Positions 1 through 10,059 of a DNA stretch of 64,000 nucleotides are shown here, piece by piece. The translations under genes and the position numbers were made by a program. Source of the DNA: Stentor coeruleus. Its lineage: Eukaryota > Ciliophora > Heterotrichea > Heterotrichida > Stentoridae. The notes beneath the pieces are model-generated. The model made no database searches and had not been told where the DNA came from. It was given only the letters and a program-made list of their open reading frames with translations. Position 1 is the first letter of the stretch. Each line of letters begins with the position of its first letter. The stretch spans positions 1 through 64,000 of the forward strand of contig MPUH01000011.1 of assembly GCA_001970955.1 (NCBI GenBank). The letters run 5' to 3'.

Positions 1-561
1 AAAAAACCGATTTCTATAACAAAGGAATCTTTTAGGACAAAGTTGATAAGGGGACATAACCGTTGGATAAAAAACATACTTAATGATCATATTGAAAGTA
101 TGAATACATCAGATATGAACTATATATCATCTCAAGATACTAACCTTATGGGCAATTACATAACGTCTTCAGAATATATAAATAATCCTTTAAGAAGATA
201 TATTTTTATATCCATCCTCCACCCTGACAACAACCCAACTGGCAAAAAGCAAAAAATAAGCGAAACAGAAGCTAAAATTTGTATCTCTGATAAGAAATGC
301 AATAGTTTTACAGATGATTATTGCAAAAAATATTTCAGTATTCCAGAAATCTTACATTCATTTAGTGACTATGTAGACTTTCTTTTTAATGGTACTGATA
401 AAAATGAATATTGCGAAAGATTAAAAATAAGATTTTGTCCATCAGAGCCCAATAAAAATTGGGAAAATTTAAAGCAGTTTTTAAAGCTTGGCCTGCTAGC
501 ATTAAGTGCTTATGATTTCAAAAATGTAAAAAAAAGTAAAGACCTTACTAATAGTTTATAG
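1..561 (+). CDS. Hypothetical protein, 5'-partial
   Basis: The frame is open from the first base of the window, beginning KKPISITKESF, to a TAG stop at 559-561. The true start therefore lies upstream and at least 186 residues are visible. I do not recognise the family. The protein is hydrophilic, with scattered cysteines (CISDKKC, DDYC, EYCERLKIRFC) and a short hydrophobic stretch near the C-terminus (LKLGLLALSAY). No signal peptide can be judged because the N-terminus is missing. It converges on the nuclease gene, with 190 bp between the two stops. Its reality rests on a long open frame with ordinary local codon use and on C-poor DNA after the stop. Confidence 0.65.
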   Translation, partial: KKPISITKESFRTKLIRGHNRWIKNILNDHIESMNTSDMNYISSQDTNLMGNYITSSEYINNPLRRYIFISILHPDNNPTGKKQKISETEAKICISDKKCNSFTDDYCKKYFSIPEILHSFSDYVDFLFNGTDKNEYCERLKIRFCPSEPNKNWENLKQFLKLGLLALSAYDFKNVKKSKDLTNSL

Positions 562-751
562 TAAAAAGAATTTATACTTCAAAATTTATTTTCTTTAAAT
601 AAACTCTTAATTAAATTAATATATTTAGCTAATAAGATTACAGTCCAATAAAAACTCAGTTATAAAAATATTGAAAATTCTTAAAGATTATTTTAATATA
701 TTTTCCTATAATCTTCTCTTATATAAAAACATAAATTTTATTCTATCTAAA

Positions 752-1564
752 CTAAATATTAAAAGATAAAACTGCACTTAATGATAGATGATCACTTGGG
801 TAGTTATGCTTTGGTAAACCTTTTGTTCCTATAGCTTCAAGTGATGGGAGGCTTAGTATTTGATGTTTTTTAAACCCTTTTTCCCAAATGTAATCTTCAG
901 TTTTTATTTCAAGATTTGTCCTTTGTTTTACAGTTGTGAACTCAGGTTCAGTATTATTTCTATATATACTTTTTAGTCCAAGGGTATTGTTATACATAGT
1001 TATATAAGCGTTTGTATTTGGTAAACTATTAAAATCCCCACAGGCTATTGTAGGTAGGGGTTGAAGAGTTTGAATAAAAGATAATAAAGCTTGAACTTGA
1101 GTTATCCTTACAACATCAAATATTTTTTTAGCTTTAAGATGTGTTGTGAATATATAAAATCTCTGTGGCCCTTTCTGTAGCATTAAGCCAATAGCAAATT
1201 GGTTCCCAGGGTAATCCACATAATATTCATCGAGTTTCTCAAACATCCCCCTTTTGTAAAATATACCTAACCCATCTTCATGCCAACCTTTTTTCTTCCT
1301 ATAAACACTATCAAATCCTCTCTCATCCATCAACCCCTTTAAAAAATCATTATAATGATCTAATTCCTGAATACACAACAAATCAGGACAAATCCTATCA
1401 ATTTCCTTTAAAATCAACCCTTTTCTATACTCCCACTGTAAAAACGTTTCATCAACCGCAGGAAAATTATCAGCCAATTGATCAGCTAAAATATTCCATG
1501 TCATGATCTTAAAATCCCCAGGCATCAAATCTAAAACAATATCATAACGTTCTATTAAATCCAT
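752..1564 (-). CDS. Nocturnin/CCR4-like endonuclease-exonuclease-phosphatase
   Basis: This 270-residue protein has the Mg-dependent EEP nuclease fold. Motifs in order are TWNILADQL (metal-site Asn, about residue 22), CIQELDHY (catalytic Glu, about 66), THLKAKK, GDFNSLPNT (Asp/Asn pair) and the terminal PSDHLSL with the catalytic Asp-His. The LPKHNYPSDHLSL ending and QELDHY are closest to nocturnin and the CCR4/Angel group, which act as deadenylases or, for nocturnin, as NADP(H) 2'-phosphatases. The length fits a bare catalytic domain, with no leucine-rich or targeting extension. The start lies only 19 nt after the stop of the same-strand gene upstream. All active-site residues I can identify are present, so I expect an active enzyme; its substrate cannot be told from sequence. 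Confidence 0.85.
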   Translation of the reverse strand: MDLIERYDIVLDLMPGDFKIMTWNILADQLADNFPAVDETFLQWEYRKGLILKEIDRICPDLLCIQELDHYNDFLKGLMDERGFDSVYRKKKGWHEDGLGIFYKRGMFEKLDEYYVDYPGNQFAIGLMLQKGPQRFYIFTTHLKAKKIFDVVRITQVQALLSFIQTLQPLPTIACGDFNSLPNTNAYITMYNNTLGLKSIYRNNTEPEFTTVKQRTNLEIKTEDYIWEKGFKKHQILSLPSLEAIGTKGLPKHNYPSDHLSLSAVLSFNI

Positions 1565-1583
1565 TGTTTTATATCAAAAAATC

Positions 1584-2006
1584 CTATAATTCTTTATTAA
1601 CTATCTTGAAAGTTATTATCCTTGTCTCTACCTTTTCCCCATGCATAGCTTCATAAGCTTCAGGGTCATTATAATATTGTTCAGCATAATGTGGCTTTAA
1701 ATACCAAAAATCCATATCTAAAGAGTCTCCAATTTTTGCATTTGTTGATGATATTGTCCATGTTTGGATTAGTTGACCATCTGGAGTTTTACGTTCTGAG
1801 AATCGGTCACCAAGTCGACCTTCATTAGGGATGATTTTATTTGAAGGAAAACGACCAATTACCCACATTAGAGGAGAGTGTTTTCTTGTTGGAGAGTCAA
1901 TTACTACGGTCTCGCCTGGGTACATTGAGATTTCGGTTGTATCTTCGAGAATGTAGGTTTTGCGGGCTAGTGCTATTGATGATAGTAATAAAATACGTGC
2001 TAACAT
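1584..2006 (-). CDS. Small secreted protein, possibly chagasin (I42)-like
   Basis: This 140-residue protein starts with a classic signal peptide (MLARILLLSSIALARK), so it should enter the secretory pathway. The remainder is a compact, beta-rich domain. Its order of features (PGETVVI, SPLMWVI, a central loop, then DMDFWYLKPH) recalls chagasin-type cysteine-protease inhibitors, in which a GNPTTGYxW loop and a late RPW loop contact the protease. The canonical GNPTTG loop is not present here, so this is a weak suggestion only. The gene lies head-to-tail with the nocturnin-like gene, 19 nt apart. Its 5' flank is C-poor on the plus strand, as expected for a minus-strand gene. Confidence 0.6.
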   Translation of the reverse strand: MLARILLLSSIALARKTYILEDTTEISMYPGETVVIDSPTRKHSPLMWVIGRFPSNKIIPNEGRLGDRFSERKTPDGQLIQTWTISSTNAKIGDSLDMDFWYLKPHYAEQYYNDPEAYEAMHGEKVETRIITFKIVNKEL

Positions 2007-2469
2007 ATTATAAGCTTATTGTGAGAAAAATGGTAAAAAAAATTATGTGGGATGATGAGATTTGAATTAGAAAGATGGGCTATTGATGGGATATGATTGA
2101 AAGAGATGCGATGAGATTCTGAGGGAATTGAAGAGAGAGATTATTTAATGTTTGAGATTGGGGATGTTGAGGTTAAGATGAAGATGTTGAAGATTTGAAG
2201 AAGATGGTGGGTGATGGATGATATGATTTTTGTGAGAAATTAGGGATGATTTTTTTATATATAAGTGGATAATTATAGAATTGTTTGTGTTTAACAAATA
2301 CATAATTCAAAATGAGGAAACTGTTGTAATTTTTAGAGTATTTTTATGAATATACTACAAAGAGGAATCATTTAATAAGAAAAACTTGTAAAAGCCTTTG
2401 TTATTTAATATTTTAAAAAGTTGTCAAATTTAAGCAAGTAATTATCCTAAACTTACTAACCTATTAAAA
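2007..2469. other. Intergenic spacer
   Basis: This spacer lies upstream of the minus-strand secreted-protein gene. Positions 2030-2240 are very C-poor and G-rich on the plus strand (runs such as GATGATGAGATTTG). That matches the 5' flank signature seen throughout the window. No coding frame or RNA gene is seen. Confidence 0.5.
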
Positions 2470-5400
2470 TTATGATTTATTCAAACTGTTTTTCTTAATA
2501 TTTTTTGAGAAGTCATTCATTTGTATAAGTTCTATTTCATTAACAGGATGAAGTTTTCTTTTAAGAATTTTAAAACCTAAGTATATCCCCACAAAAATAA
2601 CCACTGCTGAAATAGTAGCAAGGATTACATAAACATAATAATACGATTCTATGAATTCAATAACACCATAATTATATAAAGCATATGTTTTTACTTCTAG
2701 ACTTGTATTTATTTCTGCAACGACATATACAAATTTATATTTTTTTGTTGTTTGAACTTGAATATAACTCCCATTTGTACTAAACTTCTCAGTATTACGC
2801 ATTATATTGTTATTTAATAAACACAAACTGTTTTCTTCCAAGATTTTTTTTGTAAGAAATATGTTATATAAAGGTTTCTGTAATAAACCCTTTTGTTCTA
2901 CCAGTGGATCCCAAAATACAAAATAAGTTTCTTTATAGAATTCTGCATGATTGATTTTATATAAAGGCTCAATTAAAGTATCTGTAGCGTTTTTTGCTTG
3001 TAATACAGTCATAGCAATACTTATTTCTTCATATTGTTGAGATATTATATTAATCCAATATACTCCTATTGGATTTAAAATAACAGCATATTTTTCAAAA
3101 TTATAAATTTCATAATTAATAATTTCAAAAGTGTTTCTTTCTGGGAATATGACAAATGAATATTCAAATCCGCAATCTTTTGTTATAATCGACATGATAT
3201 CATTGTTTATAGCTTTAATCTTATAAGATATTAATTGAGAGTTTTTAGGAATGACAACAAGAATAACATCATTTTGTTTTATTTCATAAAATGTAGTGCT
3301 AATTGTGCATTTTATACATATGGCTGATTCAATTTTTGATATTATTTTTATATATGCATAAGATAATAAAGGAAGGGTTTGGGTTATTTGTAAAGATTTT
3401 TTATCAGTAGAGTTTATAATTGAATATTTTGATTCGAATAATTCTTCTGATGGGATTTCATTATTATAACTATAACCTAAAAGGATATCTGGAAAACTAT
3501 CTGTATTTAACATCTCAATTTTACATGTTAAAGCACTGTACATTTTATAATGATTTTCTGATTTGAAGACTATTTTTCTATCTGAATTTATATTAAAGCA
3601 AATTTCGTTATCAAGAGTTAAATCAATTATATCATCTTTTTGATAAGCAAAAAGTCCTTGTTCGGTATCTGCGATCCCATAAACCCCAATAAAAAAATTG
3701 CCTTCATCAAATTCGAACTCTTCTGGGTAAATTGTTAGACTATTAATTTTTTCTGTTTGTAAATTTCTCCATTTAGCAGTATCAAAATTAACAATTTCTT
3801 GAGTGTTTATAAAAAGATCTGCATTTCCGGAATAGCTTGTCAATGAAAAATACACAAAACTGTTTTTATTTGCATAAAAACTATAAAACAACCACTTTCC
3901 TTGGTCAACTTTACCCAACTCAACCTTTCCTGGACTTAGTATTTTATAATCATAAATATGATTTATTGATATAATGCATGAAGAGTTTTCAAAACCATAA
4001 ACAGCTATAACATAAGCGCACATATAGCAGAAATTCTTATCTTTTGTGGTTATAGTTATAATGCTATCGTTTGCAGCAGACCATTTATTGGTTGTAAAAT
4101 CAGGGAAAACATTATAACTATCATCAATTTGGCTTGTAGATATAAAAAAAGTAATGTTTCCAGAACTAGGGATAACATCAATAGTAAATGAGCTAAAAAC
4201 TTGATGATTATAAACATAGTACTTATAAGAATTTTCATTTACTAAGAAATCTATAGGCTGGTTATAAGAAATATCATAAGTCCCACAGTCTCCACTACAT
4301 ATTTTTAAAGTATATATTGCCCAATTACTAGAATGGACAGCAATTAAATATTCTCCCGATATATTATCTGTAATAAAATAAGGGTCATCAGGATAAATAA
4401 TCAAAATATCATAATTATAAGTATAAGTATTCCACATATAAGAACCCACTTGATTATATTCTACTTTATTAACTCCAAGATCAGCATCTCCAAAATTACT
4501 CTCAAGATGGATTATAATTTTTTCATTCTTTGAAGTATGATAAAATGAATAATATTTCTTATTCTCCTTATAAGTACTTCCTTTATAACTTTTCCCAGGA
4601 GTAATCATTATATGATTTGTAGGCTTAATTTCATAAAAAAACACACATCTAGGACTCAAGCATTCTAAAAGTACATAAAGTGATAATATATACTCATAAT
4701 CTATCATATAGTCATAATAGTTATAATAAAGTAAATTTATTCCTTTCCAAGTTCCTGATATTATTTCTTCAACAATTGAATAATCTTCGATTTTTTCATA
4801 AAATTCCCTTTCAAAAAACCCAACATATTTTGTAAAATTAAAAGAAATCTTACCATGGCCTAATACAGAGTGAATATTAAATTTATAATCAAAAGGTGCT
4901 ATTAAAGCAGTATCAATGCTTATAGACCCTTGGGGAATAATTTTGTAATATTGATAATCGATATTCATAGAGTAAATAGTAGGATAAATTTCATGATATA
5001 TTATTTCGATGTCTTCAGATGAGTTTATTGTAATGAAAAGTTCACAAAAATCTGTTGAAAATGGAAGAGCTGTTTCAAGCATAGGGCAATTGTTTAGATA
5101 ACTGGTTGGGGATAGTTCAAAAAAAGATTCTGAGAAATCACATTTGAATTTTGAGAAGGACCCGCAAATGGTTGCAGGGCTTGTATTGCCAGCTATGGAG
5201 AGTTTTATGGTTGGATGATGTTTTCCTATTAGTATTACATAATCACTTTTAAGATTATTTGATTCATAGACTATTTGATGGTCTTTATTTGCAAGTAGGT
5301 TCTTGTTGCTTTTTATTCTATAAACAGCATAAAATCTTGCAATAGCATTATCATAGAATTCAGTTCCTTCAACCATTATTGAAACTATACTCCCAGGTGA

Positions 5401-7197
5401 TTTATTTACCACAATATCCTTTATATAAAATTTCCCATTATCTAATTCCAATAATATTTTCTCTGTATTTCTTGTATCAATTAAAAACACTTGGAAATTT
5501 CCTACTTCTTTAAAAAACTCAACATATGAATCAATTATATAGTCTTTAGCAGGAATATAGAAATTTAAAATCACTGAAGAAGTTGGGTCTCCATGTAAAA
5601 GGTCACGAAATGATTTTATTCCTGGAATTAGTATCTCATACAATAAACCACTATTTCTACTAAAATCTATAACAACATGGAACATTGAAAATTCATAAGA
5701 AAATTCATGAATAAGTAAATGTAAATAATCGAAACTAGTAATTGAATTAGTAAAATATGAATAGGAAGTTTTAAATGCATTGAATAAACCTGAACTTTCA
5801 TAACTATCATGGAATATGTAATTTTCTACTGATCCAAATATTGTTGTTATTTTCGAATAAATATTCCTATTCAAATTTTCATTAGACGTTATTCTAAATT
5901 TTGTTACACTATATATTTCTGATGTCCTTATAACTGGAACACTAACTCTAACAAGTTGAACAGTACTTTTTGTAAAAACACTAACTTCATATATCATCAT
6001 CATATCTAAAACCCTACTGATTTCTAATAAATACCCAAAAATCTTATTTCTAACTGGAATATTTATTTCTGTTATTGAATAATCTTGAGTTCTTGAATAT
6101 ACTTCATCTAAAGATTCTGATAAAATACAATTCTCATAGCATTCATATAAACTTATTTTTGCTAATCCAATAAACGACATTATTTGAATTGTAGCTATTT
6201 CTTCACTAAAATTAGGTATTAAATAATAATCGGATTGACTTGTATTTAAATTTCCAATATAAGGGATTCCTAGCTCTAAAAAACTATTTTGATATAAATT
6301 TCTTATAAGGGATAAAGTATAACTTGAGGTTTTGTTGCATGAAATACTTATTGTAATTATGCTAGAAATACTTGTAAATGAATAGAAAAAATTTAAAGGG
6401 TGGGATAAAAAAGTATCGATTTCGTCAACTTGAGTTATTTTTTGCTGGTTTAAATAAACTTCACAAATCCCTGAAAATAAAGCAAGTTTTAATGAGTATT
6501 TTTCTTCAGGAATTATTGAGTAAGAATATTTTGTTGTCTCGTTAAAAAGTGTTTGCCCAAAAATCACATCTGAAGAAATAGCTAAAGGTTCTCCGATATC
6601 GATAATCAGAGTATAATCAAGTGTTTGTTTACATTGAATAAAAATAAAAACAGCCTGTATGGAAGAAGAGGTAAAAGTTTGGAAGTCCCCAAAACTCCAG
6701 TTTTTCGATTTTAATTTTTTAGGTGATTTTAATTGGTCTATGGATACGAAGAATGTAGCGGAAGAATTTGCCGGGTATTTCAAAAGAGCCTGTCCTTTTA
6801 CTGGGCTTTTAGGTGTATAAGTATATATTTTTACCTGGTTTTTATCTAAAGTTCCTATCATATACTTTCCTTGCTCAGCATTTTCACTATTAGTACCACT
6901 TAAAGATATCTTAAATAATCCATTGCCTTCTATTAGCAAAAAGATTGTTGAATTAGCATGATAATCATTTTCTATAATGCATAAGTTACCACAAGAGTGA
7001 TCGAATTTATATATCGTTGGAATTTTTCCTTCCTTGATATAAAATGAGGTGTCCTCAAAGTCACTTGTTAGTATTATATACTCATAATTGGTAGGCCTTA
7101 TTTGGAAAACGTAGCTTTCTGTTATTTGAATTTCTTGGTTGATCTCAAGAAAGTCTTGGCAAAATCCTGTAAAGATAACCAAAAAAATAAGAACCAT
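2470..7197 (-). CDS. Giant type I surface protein with PPC-like beta-sandwich repeats
   Basis: This intronless gene encodes 1575 residues. An N-terminal signal peptide (MVLIFLVIFTGFCQ) precedes a very long extracellular part rich in Ser, Thr, Tyr, Asn and Ile with many N-glycosylation sequons. A single membrane helix follows near residue 1540 (YVILATISAVVIFVGIY), then about 30 basic cytoplasmic residues. Several units resemble the bacterial pre-peptidase C-terminal (PPC) beta-sandwich: YYSFYHTSKNEK...GDADLGVN near residue 880, and WLFYSFYANKNSF...GNADLFIN...FFIGVYG near 1100, with weaker ones around 1000. PPC-like repeats are known in ciliate surface proteins. A role in the cell coat or adhesion is inferred. 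A decayed partial copy of its middle region lies just upstream of its start. Confidence 0.75.
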   Translation of the reverse strand: MVLIFLVIFTGFCQDFLEINQEIQITESYVFQIRPTNYEYIILTSDFEDTSFYIKEGKIPTIYKFDHSCGNLCIIENDYHANSTIFLLIEGNGLFKISLSGTNSENAEQGKYMIGTLDKNQVKIYTYTPKSPVKGQALLKYPANSSATFFVSIDQLKSPKKLKSKNWSFGDFQTFTSSSIQAVFIFIQCKQTLDYTLIIDIGEPLAISSDVIFGQTLFNETTKYSYSIIPEEKYSLKLALFSGICEVYLNQQKITQVDEIDTFLSHPLNFFYSFTSISSIITISISCNKTSSYTLSLIRNLYQNSFLELGIPYIGNLNTSQSDYYLIPNFSEEIATIQIMSFIGLAKISLYECYENCILSESLDEVYSRTQDYSITEINIPVRNKIFGYLLEISRVLDMMMIYEVSVFTKSTVQLVRVSVPVIRTSEIYSVTKFRITSNENLNRNIYSKITTIFGSVENYIFHDSYESSGLFNAFKTSYSYFTNSITSFDYLHLLIHEFSYEFSMFHVVIDFSRNSGLLYEILIPGIKSFRDLLHGDPTSSVILNFYIPAKDYIIDSYVEFFKEVGNFQVFLIDTRNTEKILLELDNGKFYIKDIVVNKSPGSIVSIMVEGTEFYDNAIARFYAVYRIKSNKNLLANKDHQIVYESNNLKSDYVILIGKHHPTIKLSIAGNTSPATICGSFSKFKCDFSESFFELSPTSYLNNCPMLETALPFSTDFCELFITINSSEDIEIIYHEIYPTIYSMNIDYQYYKIIPQGSISIDTALIAPFDYKFNIHSVLGHGKISFNFTKYVGFFEREFYEKIEDYSIVEEIISGTWKGINLLYYNYYDYMIDYEYILSLYVLLECLSPRCVFFYEIKPTNHIMITPGKSYKGSTYKENKKYYSFYHTSKNEKIIIHLESNFGDADLGVNKVEYNQVGSYMWNTYTYNYDILIIYPDDPYFITDNISGEYLIAVHSSNWAIYTLKICSGDCGTYDISYNQPIDFLVNENSYKYYVYNHQVFSSFTIDVIPSSGNITFFISTSQIDDSYNVFPDFTTNKWSAANDSIITITTKDKNFCYMCAYVIAVYGFENSSCIISINHIYDYKILSPGKVELGKVDQGKWLFYSFYANKNSFVYFSLTSYSGNADLFINTQEIVNFDTAKWRNLQTEKINSLTIYPEEFEFDEGNFFIGVYGIADTEQGLFAYQKDDIIDLTLDNEICFNINSDRKIVFKSENHYKMYSALTCKIEMLNTDSFPDILLGYSYNNEIPSEELFESKYSIINSTDKKSLQITQTLPLLSYAYIKIISKIESAICIKCTISTTFYEIKQNDVILVVIPKNSQLISYKIKAINNDIMSIITKDCGFEYSFVIFPERNTFEIINYEIYNFEKYAVILNPIGVYWINIISQQYEEISIAMTVLQAKNATDTLIEPLYKINHAEFYKETYFVFWDPLVEQKGLLQKPLYNIFLTKKILEENSLCLLNNNIMRNTEKFSTNGSYIQVQTTKKYKFVYVVAEINTSLEVKTYALYNYGVIEFIESYYYVYVILATISAVVIFVGIYLGFKILKRKLHPVNEIELIQMNDFSKNIKKNSLNKS

Positions 7198-7255
7198 TTA
7201 TTTAGCATTTCAATTTGATATCTTAAGCTAAACTATAATCTCAAACTTATATAAT

Positions 7256-7556
7256 AAAGTGTTGTGCATTTTATAATAATTCTCTGATTTGAAGACTATT
7301 TTTTTATTTGGTTCTATATTAAAGCAAAGCTCTTTATCAGAGTTAAATTAATTAAATCATCTTTTTGATATGCCATAAGGCCTAGTTCTGTATTTGCTAT
7401 TCCGTAAACCCAAATAAAAAATTTACCTTAATCAAATTCTAATTCTTCATGATAAATTGTAAAGCTGCTTATTTCCTATTTTTAAATTTCATCATTTAGC
7501 AGCCATAAACAGCTATAATATAAGCATACATATAGCACAATCTCTTATCTTCAGTA
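7256..7556 (-). pseudogene. Broken partial copy of the giant surface-protein gene
   Basis: About 300 bp align collinearly, at roughly four-fifths identity by eye, with the interior of the adjacent gene. Positions 7256-7505 match 3530-3779, and 7502-7550 match about 3994-4045, in the same orientation. The parent's intervening 213 bp are missing. Small indels (for example near 7340, against the parent at 3612) break the frame, and there is no start codon or signal peptide. It is best read as a partial duplicate that has since decayed, either from this gene or from a tandem paralogue now lost. It lies in the 5' flank of the gene it copies. Confidence 0.8.
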
Positions 7557-7868
7557 CTACTTTAATATAAGAACTTCACATTTTTATATTAAGTCTCTTA
7601 AAATTATGAAAAAATCCTACCATAGCAAATTCAAGGTCTAATTTTCTTTATATAAAAAGGATAAGTTTTATCATAAAAAAAGCCAAAACAATAAATTCAA
7701 AGAGATTAATTTTAAATCGACATAAAAATGAGTAAAAACTATTTTTAGTTAAAGTTTTTAGTCTTGTAACCACACTAAAAGAATAAAAATCCAAATTAAA
7801 CTATTTTTATATTAGCATAAAATCCTCTCTAAAGAATTATTCTTATTTCCCATATATAATAAACACTA
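7557..7868. other. Intergenic spacer / 5' flank
   Basis: A+T-rich DNA between the broken surface-protein copy and the next plus-strand gene. The last 100 bp are G-poor, which fits a plus-strand 5' flank, with TATATAATAAA just before the ATG. Nothing else is recognised. Confidence 0.45.
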
Positions 7869-8468
7869 ATGAAGCTCAATAGAGATTTTCAATCACCATT
7901 TATATGCAGAACCTGCACTCCAAAAGCTTTAATCCAACAAGATAATCAATCAATGACCCAAATTTCCCCATCTGATTATAAACCCCGAGATTTAGAAGGT
8001 TCTAATCAAGTTCTTAGAACAAGTAAAGAATTATCTTATGTACATCGACATCTTTTTAGTACTCAAGCTAAAAGAATTAGAAGCCGAAATTCAAATTATG
8101 ATAAAAGTATTGATGCTAATGAATATTTTGATAAAAATAGTGAAAGTGATATTTTAGAGCCAAAACTTAAATCAAACAACATTTTGAAAACTCAGACTTG
8201 TAGTGTTGATGATAAAGAAAGAAATATAAAGATATTGGATTATCCTATGACTATAAAAAGTATGAAAAGGAAAATTAAATGCAAGAAAGTGGCATTGTGG
8301 AAAAAACAAAGGATTAATTCAGGAAAGAATAGGATTGAAAGTCAGTTCCCTGTTGAAGTGAAGAAATTTGACACGGTTGTTATGTCTAGAAATTGTAAGA
8401 GGGTTGTTAAAAAGTATGACTTTTCGTCTATGCGAATACAAAATTCTATAAGAATAAATAATAGGTAG
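7869..8468 (+). CDS. Hypothetical basic protein
   Basis: A 199-residue lysine/arginine-rich protein of unknown family. It has no signal peptide or membrane segment. Basic clusters (MKRKIKCKKVALWKKQR, SRNCKRVVKK) in the C-terminal half suggest nucleic-acid or acidic-protein binding, but no named domain is visible. The start follows a TATATAATAAACACTA leader and the gene ends with TAG. It stands alone, with a relic coding stretch just downstream on the same strand. Confidence 0.6.
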   Translation: MKLNRDFQSPFICRTCTPKALIQQDNQSMTQISPSDYKPRDLEGSNQVLRTSKELSYVHRHLFSTQAKRIRSRNSNYDKSIDANEYFDKNSESDILEPKLKSNNILKTQTCSVDDKERNIKILDYPMTIKSMKRKIKCKKVALWKKQRINSGKNRIESQFPVEVKKFDTVVMSRNCKRVVKKYDFSSMRIQNSIRINNR

Positions 8469-8522
8469 TTTTTATTAGATATAATATTTTTTTTAACTTT
8501 GTGTGTTTAATGATAGATATGA

Positions 8523-8756
8523 TTTTATATTGAAAAATCATGTAAGAGCATAGAGAAAACAGTAGTTCAACATGAGAAAATTATTTATCTCCTTGGAGAA
8601 TATCTAAGCATAGGCAATATGGATAATATAATTGATTAGCTTGTTAAAGTGCAAGGCTTAGATCTTGAAGAATCTCATCTCTTCATATATATACTTATTT
8701 ATACATCAGTAGGGCATTATATTCAATACATTTCATCTTTAATTTTTATATTTTAA
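8523..8756 (+). pseudogene. Possible relic coding stretch with one in-frame stop
   Basis: One plus-strand frame reads protein-like for about 77 codons, interrupted by a single TAG at 8637-8639 and ended by TAA at 8754. Segments such as EKTVVQHEKIIYLLGEY and LVKVQGLDLEESHLF are typical of coding sequence. By hand count over the last 66 codons, G sits at codon position 1 about 16 times, against 5 and 5 at positions 2 and 3. There is no plausible ATG at its head. It could be a decayed gene or a lost 5' part of the protease gene that follows. I do not recognise the family. Confidence 0.35.
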
Positions 8757-8854
8757 ATATCACTCTTGGCCTCTAATATATTTATAGTCTTACAAAGGGT
8801 TATACTTATAATTTTTAGTATCAATTTGGCTAAAAATGCATTTCTGATAATAAA

Positions 8855-10059
8855 ATGGAAGATATGTATTTGCCTTTTCATATGATGAATCTTACAGGAT
8901 TTGGAGATGTGGCTATTCCGAATCACCAAAGTAGTGGAATTCCGTTTCAACTATAGCACCTCCAGATTTTAAAAGAGTAGTTTTTCAATTTAGAAATGGG
9001 GGCACAGGTTTCCTTATTTCAATATCAGATATACAAATAAATGGAATCACTAAAAAATTTGGGCTGCTATTAACAGCGGCTCATGTGATTCTTGACTTAA
9101 AGAAGGGTAAGCCAGCAATGGGTGTTTTCTTCTGTGAGTTAGAAAAGCATGAAGAAAAAGCATATTTTTTAAAGGAGTTTGCAACTTGTACAACAGTTGA
9201 TCATTTATGTACCACTACAAACTCTTTTTATTGCATGCCTGGAGATGTAGCTATACTTCTGGTTACTCTTGATAATTGTAAGGCTTCAGAGTATTACGAA
9301 CCTTTAGATCAGTCCTTAATCTTAGCTAATACAGAATGCTTTATTTCTGGTTTTCCTAAATTACCAGGTGACCTTGACTATTGCATCCCTAATAAAGATC
9401 TTTCAGATGACCAGATAAATGGCATTGCCAATCAAATCTTTAACAATTTCTCAGGAATAGTTTATTCTCATGGCACAGTGGTTAATCAAAATGAAACTTT
9501 AGTAGAAGTCTCTTGCAGTACTACTAATGGTATGAGTGGCTCGCCCATTATTAGTCAAGGAAAATATTTAGGAGTTTATGTTGGAGGTCCTGCGTTGCCT
9601 GGGCAAAAAGAGCTCGTTGATGTAATTAAATTAGTAGTATCAGAAGAATATGCCCAAGCTAATCAAATTCTAAAATCAATAGCCCAGTATGACAGTTTTT
9701 ATGATTATGAAGCCTTTAGTCTTTTTCTTGAAAATCGTCAGACAGTATTTATTGAACTTTGCGCGAAAAATCAATTAAAGGCTAAATTGTCAATACTTGA
9801 AAAGAAAGAGATTAAAAAATTTACAAAAAATCCTCTAATTAAGAAAAATCAGATTCGAGATTTTTTAAATCTAAGCTCTGATCTATTATGTAAATTAGTT
9901 TGGACATATAAAGAGAGATTGAACTATAGTGCAAACTTAGGAATCAGCTATAAGAATAATGTGTTTAGGGATGTTGACTTATATGTTCAAAAATTTGTGA
10001 CTTGTAATACTCAGATCTTTATGAGCGTTGATAAAGTTATTAGTTTCCTTAACTTTTAG
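8855..10059 (+). CDS. V8/S1B-like trypsin-fold serine protease, 5' end unresolved
   Basis: The body is a chymotrypsin-fold protease. The catalytic triad is visible: His in LLLTAAHV (codon 9082-9084), Asp in GDVAILL (9244-9246) and Ser in NGMSGSPII (9535-9537). The GxSGSP form is that of the S1B (V8-like) group. About 140 helical residues of unknown role follow the protease domain. The frame is open from 8935 but has no in-frame ATG before the catalytic His. An ATG at 8855 opens a plausible N-terminus (MEDMYLPFH...) in another frame, ending at 8956. No 15- or 16-nt intron joins the two, so there is either an unusual intron between about 8930 and 8956 or a frameshift. No signal peptide is seen, so an intracellular enzyme is inferred. 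Confidence 0.65.

Noticed and set aside
8753-8950. 65-codon minus-strand frame opposite the protease 5' region
   Set aside because: It overlaps the relic and protease frames on the other strand, has no recognisable features and lacks the expected flank skew.
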